From contig NW_001914866.1 of NCBI RefSeq assembly GCF_000208925.1, positions 62,001-126,000 of the forward strand: a stretch of DNA of 64,000 nucleotides. Reading direction: 5' to 3'. The translations under genes and the position numbers were made by a program. Under the pieces are notes generated by a model. That model was given only the letters and a program-made list of their open reading frames with translations. It was not told the DNA's origin and did no database searches. Below are positions 51,450 to 61,500 of the stretch, piece after piece (position 1 is the first letter of the stretch; each line of letters starts with the position of its first letter). Origin of the DNA: Entamoeba histolytica HM-1:IMSS (taxonomy: Eukaryota > Evosea > Mastigamoebida > Endamoebidae).

Positions 51450-52584
51450 TTTAATAACAATCAAATTATTGTTATAAAAAACTATAATAATCATGACATT
51501 GATTTTTGAAAGACGATTCACTGATATATCATTGGTATTACTTTTCATATCCACAAAAACACTTTTTATTATAATAAATCACATTAACATCACTCTTTTT
51601 TATATATTCTATTGAATTTCTATCACAGGGAATATTAAAATATTATTAAAAAGTTTTTATATTATTAACTTAACTCTCTTATAATATTTCTATTTAGTTT
51701 ACTGAAAAGAGGTTACTAAATTCTAATTGGTTGGTTTTATGGCTATAATGAAATGTGACGTAGGATTAGAAAGTTTGGACTTAAGAAAAAAAGGATTAAA
51801 CCTCTAAAAAACATACTCGTATCAGCCAATTGTCTTAGTAGTTTTGCTTTATTTTGTATCTTTGATTTCTTTATTTTATAATTTGCATACAGAAATGCAT
51901 TATGACATTATATTACTTTGGTATAGAACAACATTGTTAATTTGTATTATTTATTTATGCTTAACTTTTTTCTCTTCATAGTTAGGATTATTTCCTTGTT
52001 TTTTCATTTCACTTTCAATTGACTCAAAAAACTCAAGAGATATACGTGTTTGTTATTTTGAAAGAAAGTTTTATTAGAATGTGAAGAAGAAAGTAAAATA
52101 CAAATAAACCAATCATACATAATACCAAAATTAGACTAAAATAAACAAAACGATAAGAGACAAAAAAAAAATTGGATTATAACATTAATACTAGTAAAAT
52201 ATGTCTCAAAAAGAATATATAAAATAGTCAAAATAATAATTGTTATACATAAACTTAATAACAATATGATAAAATCTTGTTTACAATTTTTTATTAAAAG
52301 TTATTTTTAAGATTTTGATTGATTTTTACTAAAAACAATTAAGGGTTTTGAACCAAAAACGTGAGAATACGAAATTTGATAGAAAAGAAGCTTCTTTTTA
52401 TTGAGTGATAAGATTTTTTTTAAGTCTCAAATTTTTGTTATTTATTTTTATTAAATAATTAAATGAATATTTAAAGTAAATAAATTGAATTAACGTAGTG
52501 CTAAAAAAGAAGACAAATCAGATAAAAAAGGAAAAAAGAGAAAAAAAGAAAAGAAAAAGATTGTAATAATCTCAAAAAGATTAC
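51450..52584. other. AT-rich intergenic region
   Basis: About 1.1 kb without a supported gene. A slightly less AT-rich island around 51725-51835 contains attggttgg, gtgacgtag and gccaatt motifs but no long ORF. It might be an old promoter or unannotated RNA; I cannot support either. Confidence 0.45.
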
Positions 52585-53319
52585 TTGGGTTTTCCCATTC
52601 GCAGTTTTTACCCGCTCTGCGACTTATTAAATAATTTCTTGCACTCTCTACAATACAAATCATCATTTAAACTTATCTATTCAAAGAAATGTATTGCTCC
52701 TGACATCCCTCATTTAATTGTTATTTTAACGTTATTCCTTTTAATTCAAACAGCCTCTGGTTCTTGTGTTGATTGTGAAGCTAATTATTTTAGGTGTCGA
52801 GCTGATGCTGCTTTAAACCATATAAATAAGTCTAGTGCTTCATGTAATTGTTTATTAGAAATGGTAAATTGTTATAAATCTAATGAATGTAAAAATGAGG
52901 AAAAAATTATAAAAATTGATTATGATTACCTTCATTGTTCATTTGTCATTCCTGACTCTTTAACTGCTTCTTCAAAGTCTCTTATTTCTGTTCCTATTGT
53001 TCTTATTTGTTTCCTTGGGACAGTTGTAGTTATATGTATTTGCTGTATTCTTCTTTTGGTTGTTCATCCTCATAGAGATACTTCAGATCAAGAAGAAAAT
53101 ACCATTCCTTTAAAAACAGTTATTATTCCAACACCTTCTCCAACAGATACTGAGGAAGATATGAATAAAATTTGTAAAGTATGTCTTGATAATGAAAAGA
53201 ATACTGTTTTTATCCCTTGTGGGCATATTTGTTGTTGTTATGAATGTTCAAAAAAATTGAGTAAATGTCCTATTTGTCGTGCTCAAATTACAACCATTGT
53301 TAAGACGTATGATGCTTAG
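52585..53319 (+). CDS. Membrane RING-finger protein (start unclear)
   Basis: The protein has a hydrophobic signal (LIVILTLFLLIQTASGS, about 47-62), a luminal domain with about eight cysteines and a membrane helix (about 133-157). A cytosolic tail ends in a C3HC4 RING finger: CKVCLD...PCGHICCCYEC...CPICR. The design is that of a membrane E3 ubiquitin ligase. No in-frame ATG precedes the signal sequence; the frame opens from a TAA at about 52567. The only nearby ATG (about 52689) is out of frame by one base. An upstream exon, a sequencing error or a real frameshift are all possible, so the left coordinate is only the open frame. Confidence 0.78.
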   Translation: MGFPIRSFYPLCDLLNNFLHSLQYKSSFKLIYSKKCIAPDIPHLIVILTLFLLIQTASGSCVDCEANYFRCRADAALNHINKSSASCNCLLEMVNCYKSNECKNEEKIIKIDYDYLHCSFVIPDSLTASSKSLISVPIVLICFLGTVVVICICCILLLVVHPHRDTSDQEENTIPLKTVIIPTPSPTDTEEDMNKICKVCLDNEKNTVFIPCGHICCCYECSKKLSKCPICRAQITTIVKTYDA

Positions 53320-53544
53320 TTCATTTCTTCATTAATATTGAATTTTTATTATATTTTCATTCTTTTTCTAATAACAATTATTTTATATTTTTTTTTGTCT
53401 TTCGTTAATAACATTTTAGCTGAATGATGTAAGAAAGAAGGAAAAAGAGAAAAGTCACAAAAGCTGATAAAGAACTTACAAAAATAGAACCCTATAAAAA
53501 GAAAAAAAAATAAAAAAAAAGTACTTATTGTTTAATTGACAAGT

Positions 53545-53706
53545 ATGCCTGAAACAACCACTTCTGCTGATCTTAGTAATGCAGTTTCTATTAATATTGA
53601 TTGGATTGAAAGCGATCCTATCATTTTTACAGTTAAGTTAGATGATAAATCTTCAAATGAAAAAGCAAATGAAAGACCTGTCAGTGTGAATATCTCAGGA
53701 TTGTAA
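53545..53706 (+). CDS. Small acidic ORF, 53 aa
   Basis: ATG at 53545 to TAA at 53704. The encoded peptide starts PETTTSADLSNAVSINIDWIE and has alternating polar and hydrophobic residues with a VSVNISGL end. Codon use (GAT, AAA, ATT, CCT) resembles neighbouring genes and GC is higher than in the flanking sequence. This supports a real small protein, or one exon of a larger gene. No family recognised. Confidence 0.5.
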   Translation: MPETTTSADLSNAVSINIDWIESDPIIFTVKLDDKSSNEKANERPVSVNISGL

Positions 53707-54755
53707 ACAAAATAAACATAATTTAAATATTTATTATTTTTTTTTTGTTTAATGTTTGAAGAAAAACGAAATCTAAATTTTATGTTTGTTTATTTTGCTT
53801 TTTTATATTCTGTTTACAAAGTGTTTTATTATAATTAAGTTATTTACTTCTTTTTTTATTCATTCAATATAATACTTTATATATAGTTTATTTAACTTTA
53901 TTTAAATGACTTTTATCTAAATTCCTGAAGAAAGGAAAAAATAAAAGAAATAACAATGTTGATTGACTTTACTTAGTTTTTCTGTTTTTCAGTTCAATCT
54001 AATATTGTCATTTTCAGTAATTCTAAATATTTTTATGTATAAATTTCTTTCTTATTCAAGTAAAAAAAAAACAAATAAAATTTATTTTTATATTTAATTA
54101 ATAAATCAGATTATTGTTAGAGATATTATTGTTTGTCTTTGGGTCATGATAGTTAGTTTAATGTTTTTCATAATTCTTTTATTAGTTTAATATGAAATAT
54201 TAATTTAAAAGAACATTATATAATAAATAGAATAAGTTTATAGAAAATGGAAGTGTTTGGAGTTTGTTAATTAGTATTATATTAAATATTTTATAACAAA
54301 TGTTATACTTTTTATCTTTACAAATTAAAGTTATTGTAGAAATTGAGACTTATTTAATTATTTTTATTTTCTAGTTTGTATTAAGTAATTCTGTATCAAA
54401 TTCCTTTTTGAATAAATTATATTTTTATTAACTAAATAAAATATCTATTTTGAAAATTTCTTGTTTTAATTCTTTTCTAATAAACAAATAATTTAAAACC
54501 ATAACATTTAAATTAATTTGTTTGGATTTATAGTTTACAGATAATATAACAAAAAGGAGTTTATTAATTTTATCGAATATTAGTTTTTAACTATAGTGTT
54601 GTTACTTTAAGTAAAGCTAGATTAAATTATATTAATAAGTAATAATAATAATAATTCTAAAAGAATTTAATTAAACAAACAAAGAGAAAAACTTTTTTTG
54701 AAGTTTTTTGGTGTTTTCTTTCAAATTCATTACTAATTTCTTAACTAAAAGATTT
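53707..54755. other. AT-rich intergenic region
   Basis: About 1 kb with no supported ORF or RNA gene; long T- and A-rich stretches only. Confidence 0.5.
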
Positions 54756-54871
54756 GGATAACTAGTGAAAAAGGTAAAGTTGGAGAAGAAATTATTAGGA
54801 AACATGATGAATTATTTAAGTGGTGGAGAGAGATGAAAAGAGAACAACGGATGACAAGAAATAATAATTAA
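54756..54871 (+). pseudogene. Possible coding remnant or 3' exon
   Basis: A 37-codon open stretch ending TAA, with coding-like composition and the basic helical peptide EEIIRKHDELFKWWREMKRE. An in-frame TAA lies just upstream, so it has no start. It could be the last exon of an unseen gene or a gene fragment. It overlaps the end of the convergent transporter gene by 4 bp. Confidence 0.25.
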
Positions 54872-56282
54872 TTCACTCTATTATACCCATTCTGAGGAAT
54901 GTTATTACTCAAATTCTGTATTAAACTAGTAAATTCATTTAATACTTTTCCTTCAGCTAATTGTTCAATACAGTCAAATAACATAACTTCTCCTAATGAT
55001 TTAATTAATGTTCCAATTAAACCAATCACTTGAGAAGAGCACATTAGTAATAATATTGTAAAATAAGAAACACTTCCACCATAATATATGAAGGAAAGAA
55101 GAAGAACAAGAGTCATGACTAATCCGCACATACTTGATTCAAAGATATTAATTAATTCTTTTAAATGTAATTCATCAAAAATACTACTCATTGAACTTTG
55201 TTTAATTTTTTCATTTAGTCCACATCTAGAATGAATATAAGTATGTCCATAATATCCGATAAATACAAAAGGTGAAATAGATGTTTGAGTTGAATTATTT
55301 TCTTCAATAAATTTTTTTAATTTCATTCCAATAAATGTTGTACCAATTGGTATCTTTATTAGTAATTTGCATAATGAAATTGCCATTGAAATAAAACTAG
55401 ATTCAATAGCATATGATGCTGATCCTAAACGATATGAAAATGTTTTGATTAATGCTTCTATTGGATGAAGCCCTTTGTTTTCATGTAATTTATATGAAAC
55501 AGTCGCTGAGAGGAACATTGTAATTATTGACTCAAAGATATAATAAAACATATTAGAAAATATCATTAATAAGACACTTGCAACAAAACCCATTGGTGGT
55601 GTAATGCCTGGATATCCTATTAGATTTAATGAAATGATACTATGAAATATTAACATAATAATAATTGTAAAGATAACAATCAACATAATTGTAGGAAGGA
55701 TAATTAATATTGATGAGAAGAAAAAACTGAATGAGGTGTTATAAACAATAGATGTAATTGTCCAATTAAAGTTGAAATACCCCACTTTTTTATAAATTAA
55801 AGGAATAACAATAACAATAGTAAGAATTAATTCTAAAGGATGATGTGATAATCCATTATTCATTCCTAAATAAAAGAGTAATACAGGAAATATAATTGTT
55901 GGTATTATAACAGAAAGAACTAAATTTAAACTATTCAATAAATATCATTTTAGAATAAAATATATTAAACACAAACTAAGTAATTATTGTTGGTAAAATA
56001 CGATAGAACAAAAGAGTTCCAATGAATAATAAAATAATTATAATTACTGAAACTATTAAAATATTGTAATGTACATAACTAAACAATTCTCCTGAAATCC
56101 ATTGTTTTTGAGAAGTATTAACATACACATTTCTGGGGTCTTTAACAAAACCCATAATCTTTTTATAAAGTAATCCATAACATAAGTAAAATAACTGTTG
56201 CTAATCCTTTTCTATCATTTAAACGATCAATTTTAAAATATGCTGATTCATCAAATGCTTCTTCTGGAATAGGAATTTCCAT
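54868..56282 (-). CDS. Choline-transporter-like (SLC44) membrane protein, N-terminal frameshift
   Basis: Exon 1 runs 56282..55977, intron 55976..55931 (46 nt, GTTTGT..TAG), exon 2 55930..54868. With the intron removed the protein has about 455 residues and 8-10 membrane segments. It opens with a soluble FKIDRLNDRKG stretch before helix 1 and has a GYYGHTYIHSRCG region before the last helices, as in CTL/SLC44 proteins. Within exon 1 the frame shifts after LLMLWIT: a TAA occurs at 56165-56163, while the continuing sense frame reads LYKKIMGFVKDPRNVY. The exon sum is 3n+1. This is either a recent inactivating indel or a sequence error. The second-exon reading alone lacks an ATG. Confidence 0.6.
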
Positions 56283-56588
56283 TAACTTTTATTAAATCAA
56301 AAATTTTTTTTAAGTTCTTTTCTTCCTAAAAAATTCCTTTTTACTTTTCTTGCTTCATTTTTATTTTTCTTTTCTCATTCAAAAGAATAATAAGATTGAA
56401 TATTGCTTTATTAAAACATCATTTAGTCTTATTAACATGGTTTGTGGTACCAAACCTCTTTTGTTTCTCTTATATTGTCCTGAAGAGACAATTAAAACCC
56501 TTCATATCATTTTTCCTGTATAATCGGGAATTTCTCTAATTATTAAGAACTTTAAAATAAAAAAAAATCTTAAACGTTAGATTATCTT

Positions 56589-57592
56589 ATGTCGAACGAA
56601 GATACTCCGAAAGTGATATTGAGCACATATCCAACAAATTTAATGATAAACCAACCAGCAACAATTCGTTATCAAACACTTCGGAAATTAGTAACAGGAT
56701 TTGAAAAAGTAGGTGCTGTTGCATCAAGTGAAAAATTGACGGAGGCAGTGTTTCGTGTATTAATAAGTAATGAGGCAGATAAAACTTACAAAGATGCTTT
56801 GATTCAAATAGTTCCTCAATTAGTTAAAGTGTTAATGNNNNNNNNNNNNNNNNNNNNNNNNNNNNNNNNNNNNNNNNNNNNNNNNNNNNNNNNNNNNNNN
56901 NNNNNNNNNNNNNNNNNNNNNNNNNNNNNNNNNNNNNTTTTGAGAATTAGCTAATGACCAAAGTGCAGGTATTAAAAGTGAAATGAGAAGATATATTTGT
57001 GATGTATTATCATTAGATACAGGAAGATTTAGTGATTTATTTAGAAGTCTTGTTGAAGAAAGTAATTTCCGAGTGAAAGTTAGTATTGCTCAACATCTTC
57101 CAGTGTTAAGAACAATGTCATTTTATGATGATGTACTTGTTAAACTAACAATGAGTGGATTTTTTGGTGTTCGAGAAGTTGCTTTAAAAGAAATTGAGAA
57201 TTGTTTAAAAGAAAATGAAAGTAAGAGAAGTATATTATTTAATCAATTCTTGACCTATCAAAAAGGTAATTGCTATCAACGACAAGCGTTTGTCTCTTTT
57301 TTTCTTTTATTTTTAAATTAACAATTTAATGAAATAAATAACATATAGATTGGCTTATGCATTTGTTGCTGTAAGTAAAGGAAATGAAGAATATACAACA
57401 AAAGCTACTCCAAACTTAATTCTAATGTTAGATGATCCGATTTCTAATGTTAGAATTAGTACTTTAATTGCATTAGGAAAACTTCATTCATCTTCACAAG
57501 ATGTAAAATTTGCACTTTCAACATTATTAAAGAATGAACATGATACTGATGTCCACAATATCGCAGAACAAATATATGCGAGGATTTGTTAA
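56589..57592 (+). CDS. HEAT-repeat protein, PP2A regulatory A subunit-like, interrupted by assembly gap
   Basis: The 5' part (56589..56837) encodes 83 residues and runs into 100 Ns. After the gap, coding resumes by 56944 or 56951 and continues to 57287. An intron at 57288..57348 (GTTTGT..TAG) follows, then the last exon 57349..57592. Post-gap sequence has HEAT repeats such as VKVSIAQHLPVLR, FFGVREVALKEIENCL, and LILMLDDPISNVRISTLIALGKL. It ends with a helix pattern like the last repeat of PR65. PR65 proteins have about 580 residues, while only about 280 are visible here. The PP2A scaffold subunit joins catalytic and B-type subunits; the exact paralogue is uncertain. Confidence 0.7.
56838..56937. 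other. Assembly gap (100 N) inside the PP2A A-like gene
   Basis: Unlike the other gap, its flanks share no overlap. The first in-frame codon after ttt on the right is TGA (56941-56943). If an intron ends at gaattag (56944-56950), this stop is intronic. The gap size is probably conventional and not real. Confidence 0.8.
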
Positions 57593-57731
57593 GTTTGATG
57601 TATTATCAACATTTTAATGTTAAATTTTTTACTTTTTTATGTTATTTATAACTCTTTTAACTTTTTTATTTGGTAATTTAAATTTCTAAAAATAAAAATC
57701 ACAAAATTTTAATTTAAACGAGTCAAGGATA

Positions 57732-57749
57732 AAAAAATAATTCATAAAA
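57732..57749. repeat. SINE B target-site duplication, left
   Basis: The 18-bp aaaaaataattcataaaa is repeated at 58326-58343. Confidence 0.85.
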
Positions 57750-58325
57750 TAAAAAGTAGTTAATTAAGTATTAATAGAATTTTCATATATTCTTCCTAGC
57801 TCAGGGGAGACTAATCCCATCCCTGAGCTTATTAAAAAAGAGTAATCTCTTTGTTAAACCTATTCTTTATGTTTTTCTTGCAAAATGAGGAAAGCACTTC
57901 TTTGCTTTATTTCTTCCTATTAAGGTTTTTCAAACTTCTTCTGCTTATTTCTTCTTTTTAAGCCTTTGTTTGTTTTCTACCTTAATTTTAAGGAATTTCA
58001 TTTTTCTTATTTTATGAAAGAGAGAAGGAATCACTTTATTACTACTGTATTACTTTGACTAATCTTCTTTTTAGTCTTCCTTTGACTAATCTTCTTTTTA
58101 GTCTTACTTTGACTAATCTTCTTTTAGTCATACCCACACTTCAGTAGATTCTTATATTACATCCATGTAATATTCTACTGTATTCTCTTGCTGCACCCTT
58201 TGCAGCTTCCCTAATACATTCCTAATTCAAAGGCACCGTCATAACCAGATAATAACTGGGAGAGTCGAAGAATGAATTTGTACTAGGGTTTGTGTGTGGT
58301 GTTTCAGACGTGCCACCTTCGATCT
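57750..58325 (-). mobile_element. EhSINE1-type element, SINE B (576 bp)
   Basis: Nearly identical to SINE A along its length, in the same orientation, with the LINE-type 3' end. It has three copies of the 25-27 bp tttgactaatcttc unit (58054-58080, 58081-58107, 58108-58132), one more than SINE A, which explains most of the length difference. An 18-bp target duplication flanks it. Its 5' end points toward the kinase gene, whose ATG is about 200 bp away. Confidence 0.93.
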
Positions 58326-58343
58326 AAAAAATAATTCATAAAA
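58326..58343. repeat. SINE B target-site duplication, right
   Basis: Exact copy of 57732-57749. Confidence 0.85.
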
Positions 58344-58523
58344 AAAAAAAGAGAAGAAGATAAAAGTTCTAAAACAAAAATAAATAACGAATAGAAGGAC
58401 AAAAATAGAGTAGAAAGAATATTTCCAATGGAGGAGATTTAAAAATAAAATAATAAATCTAAATTTTGGAATGAAAAAAGGAAAAATCTAACAAAAAAAA
58501 AATTAATAATCAGTTTACAAAAC

Positions 58524-61500
58524 ATGAATATTATTATAATTTCATTGATTTGTATAGTATATGCACAACATAGAGCATGGTGTGATACAGATGATAATGG
58601 TAAATTACAATATATTGAAGATCCTGAATGGAAATGTATTTATAAAGAAGAGAATTATACATATCATGGATTTATAATTGCTTCAAATGATAAAAAAGAG
58701 ATATTTGAAGTATATCCAGACTGTTGTTCACCTCATGAAGATGAAAGACAAACTTGGAGAAATACATTTACTATTATAGATGATTATATTATAAAACCAA
58801 AAGAATTAAGATTTGTTTTTGTTGGTAGAGAATTTAAAAGAGAACATACATTAATTACAATTGATGAAAAATTAACAGGTATTGATTGGTATATTAATAC
58901 AGATAATATCATTCCTCGTTCTACTATTACTCTTAAAGGTAGAAACGAAGATACAGAATTACATCCATACTATATTGAAGCTGTTACTTATAGATTCAAT
59001 ATTACTAGTCCAGCTACTAATGTAAGAGAAACTGTTTATTTGAATTTTACAGCAGGATTTTCACCATTTGTAAATATAAGTGAAAATATTCAAGTTAAAT
59101 TAATAAACCAAAGTGATGATATTGATGAATGTCAATACAGATATACTAAAAGTAGTTCTGTATTTAATATGGGAACAGATAATTCTAATTTAAAAGTAAT
59201 TAATATTTGTAGTGCTGGTATTCATCAAAGAATGGCAATTTGTAAAAAAGATGTTCCAGACAATTATATAGATTGTAGTTGTCAATATGAAAATTTTGAG
59301 TATGTCAATCATGCAATGGATTGTACTTATCTTAGTAAATATTATATATTTAAAGCTCGTCCATTACAAGAATTTATTCCACATGAATATTTATGGAATA
59401 GTTTAAGTACTGAAGGTGTTGAAACTCAACTTACTATTCCTAAAGGAAAGAATATGACATTTCAAGGAAATGTTGTGTTACCATCTGCACCTTTATTTAT
59501 TTCTGGAACAATTTATTTTGTTGGAGGAATAACTATACAAAGAACTGATGCTTTATATGACCTTGGTAACTTCTTTATTTCAAATATAAATATTGAAACA
59601 AATATAGATGAATCTCCTATATTTTTTATTGGTAAATGTGCTATGGATCCAAATGAATGTGACAAATTATTTAAGGAAAGTAGAATAAAAGAAGAAAATT
59701 GTGGAGGTACAAAGTCAAGATTTATTCCATATAGTAGTAATCTTGGGTGTAAATGTGTACAAAAAGGAAAAAATACTTATATTCAATCTGATTGTTCTAT
59801 TTCATCAAAACAACGTTTAAATAGACTAGAATTAGTACTTACAGGAGATTATGAAAGTGGAAATGATTCTGTTTATTGGAAAAGTTTAAATATAAATCCA
59901 TTGAATATTCCACCAAATAACAGTATTTCTATAACTGGCAAAGAAATAATTATTGAAGGAGATTGTAATTTTACAAGTCTTAATACAGTTCAACTTCATA
60001 GCATATTAAGGTGTGGTAGACTTATTATGAGTTCAAAAACACGAATTGTTGGATATAATGGAAGTGAACTAAGAACATATTCTATTGATATTGATGGTGA
60101 AGTAAATAATCTTAATGAAGATGCTCTAATTCATATGTCTGAAGGAAAGTTTTCTTCAGACAGTTCTTTAGTATTAACTCTTACTACTACAAACACTAAA
60201 TGCTTTGAATTAGCAAGCTCTTTTCTTGACTTAAATTATGGAATGAATGGTATTAATGTTACTGATAATGAATATACACTTCTAGTTCTTGACAGAATAG
60301 TTAGAGTATGTCCTAAAGATAATTTAGATGATGAAATTAAATGTTATCCAACTGAGTCCAGTTTAGAATCATTTAAATATGACCAATGTCCATGTGATGG
60401 AGAGCATTGTTTCTATTATATGGATAAATTGAGATATAAACATATTATGCTTCATAATGATAGGTCATTAACAGGTACTATTAATGCTGACTCAGACTTA
60501 ACTATTGGTTCTTATGGACATGCATCTATTCTCAGTATTAATGCAACTAATAGCATAACACTTACACTAAAAGGAGATTTAACTTTTAGCTATATATCAA
60601 AATTATGTAACACTTTCATTGTTGATGGTGGGAAGGTAGTGGTTAGTGGAAATGAAATACAAGTCCTTGTCATTTCTAATAAAGGTAGTAGTTCTATTAC
60701 GTTTACTAGCAAAATAGCTTTTATTAAGTTAGATGCTAAAAAATCTATTGATATTAAAATGAATGATGGAATTGTGTCAATGCAGACAGGAAGATTAAAT
60801 GATCTTAACGGTAAAATTGTAGCAGACAAAACAGAAGGGTGTATGATTGGTGCATTTTCTAGTAATAGTTACAGTTGTCTAAGTTGTGGAGAAGGAATAA
60901 TTAATGGAACATGTGTTTCACATGTTGAAGTTGAAAACTGCCAGTCATATCACACTTTAGGTCATTGTATTGAATGTGTTAATGGTTATTTTCTTAGTGA
61001 TAAGTGTTTACCTTGTTCATCTAATTGTAATAAATGTATTAATAATAATCAATGTTTACAATGTAAAGATGGATATAAATTGTCAGATGGTCAGTGTAAA
61101 GAAGAAACTGCTTCTGATTGTTTACTTTATTATAATAATAAGTGTGTTAAATGTGAGGAAGGTAAATATTCTATCGATAATATTAATTGTAAAGGGAATT
61201 GTGGAGAGAATTGTGTCCAATGTTATAAAAGTGATAATGATAAAAGTAAATGTACTATATGTGAAGATGGATTTGTTTTATTTAATAATGAATGTTTAAA
61301 TTCTTCTGATGTTAGTAATTCACAATATTTTAATTCAATTATAGGTAATACTGGTGTAGAATGTAAATCAGGTTATGTTCTTGTTGATGGATCATGTCAA
61401 AGTTGTTCTTCATATCATCATGATGAAGATTGTAATGCATGTGACTTAAATCAATGTCTAAGTTGTAAAAATAAGTTATTATTAAATGGTGTTTGTACAG

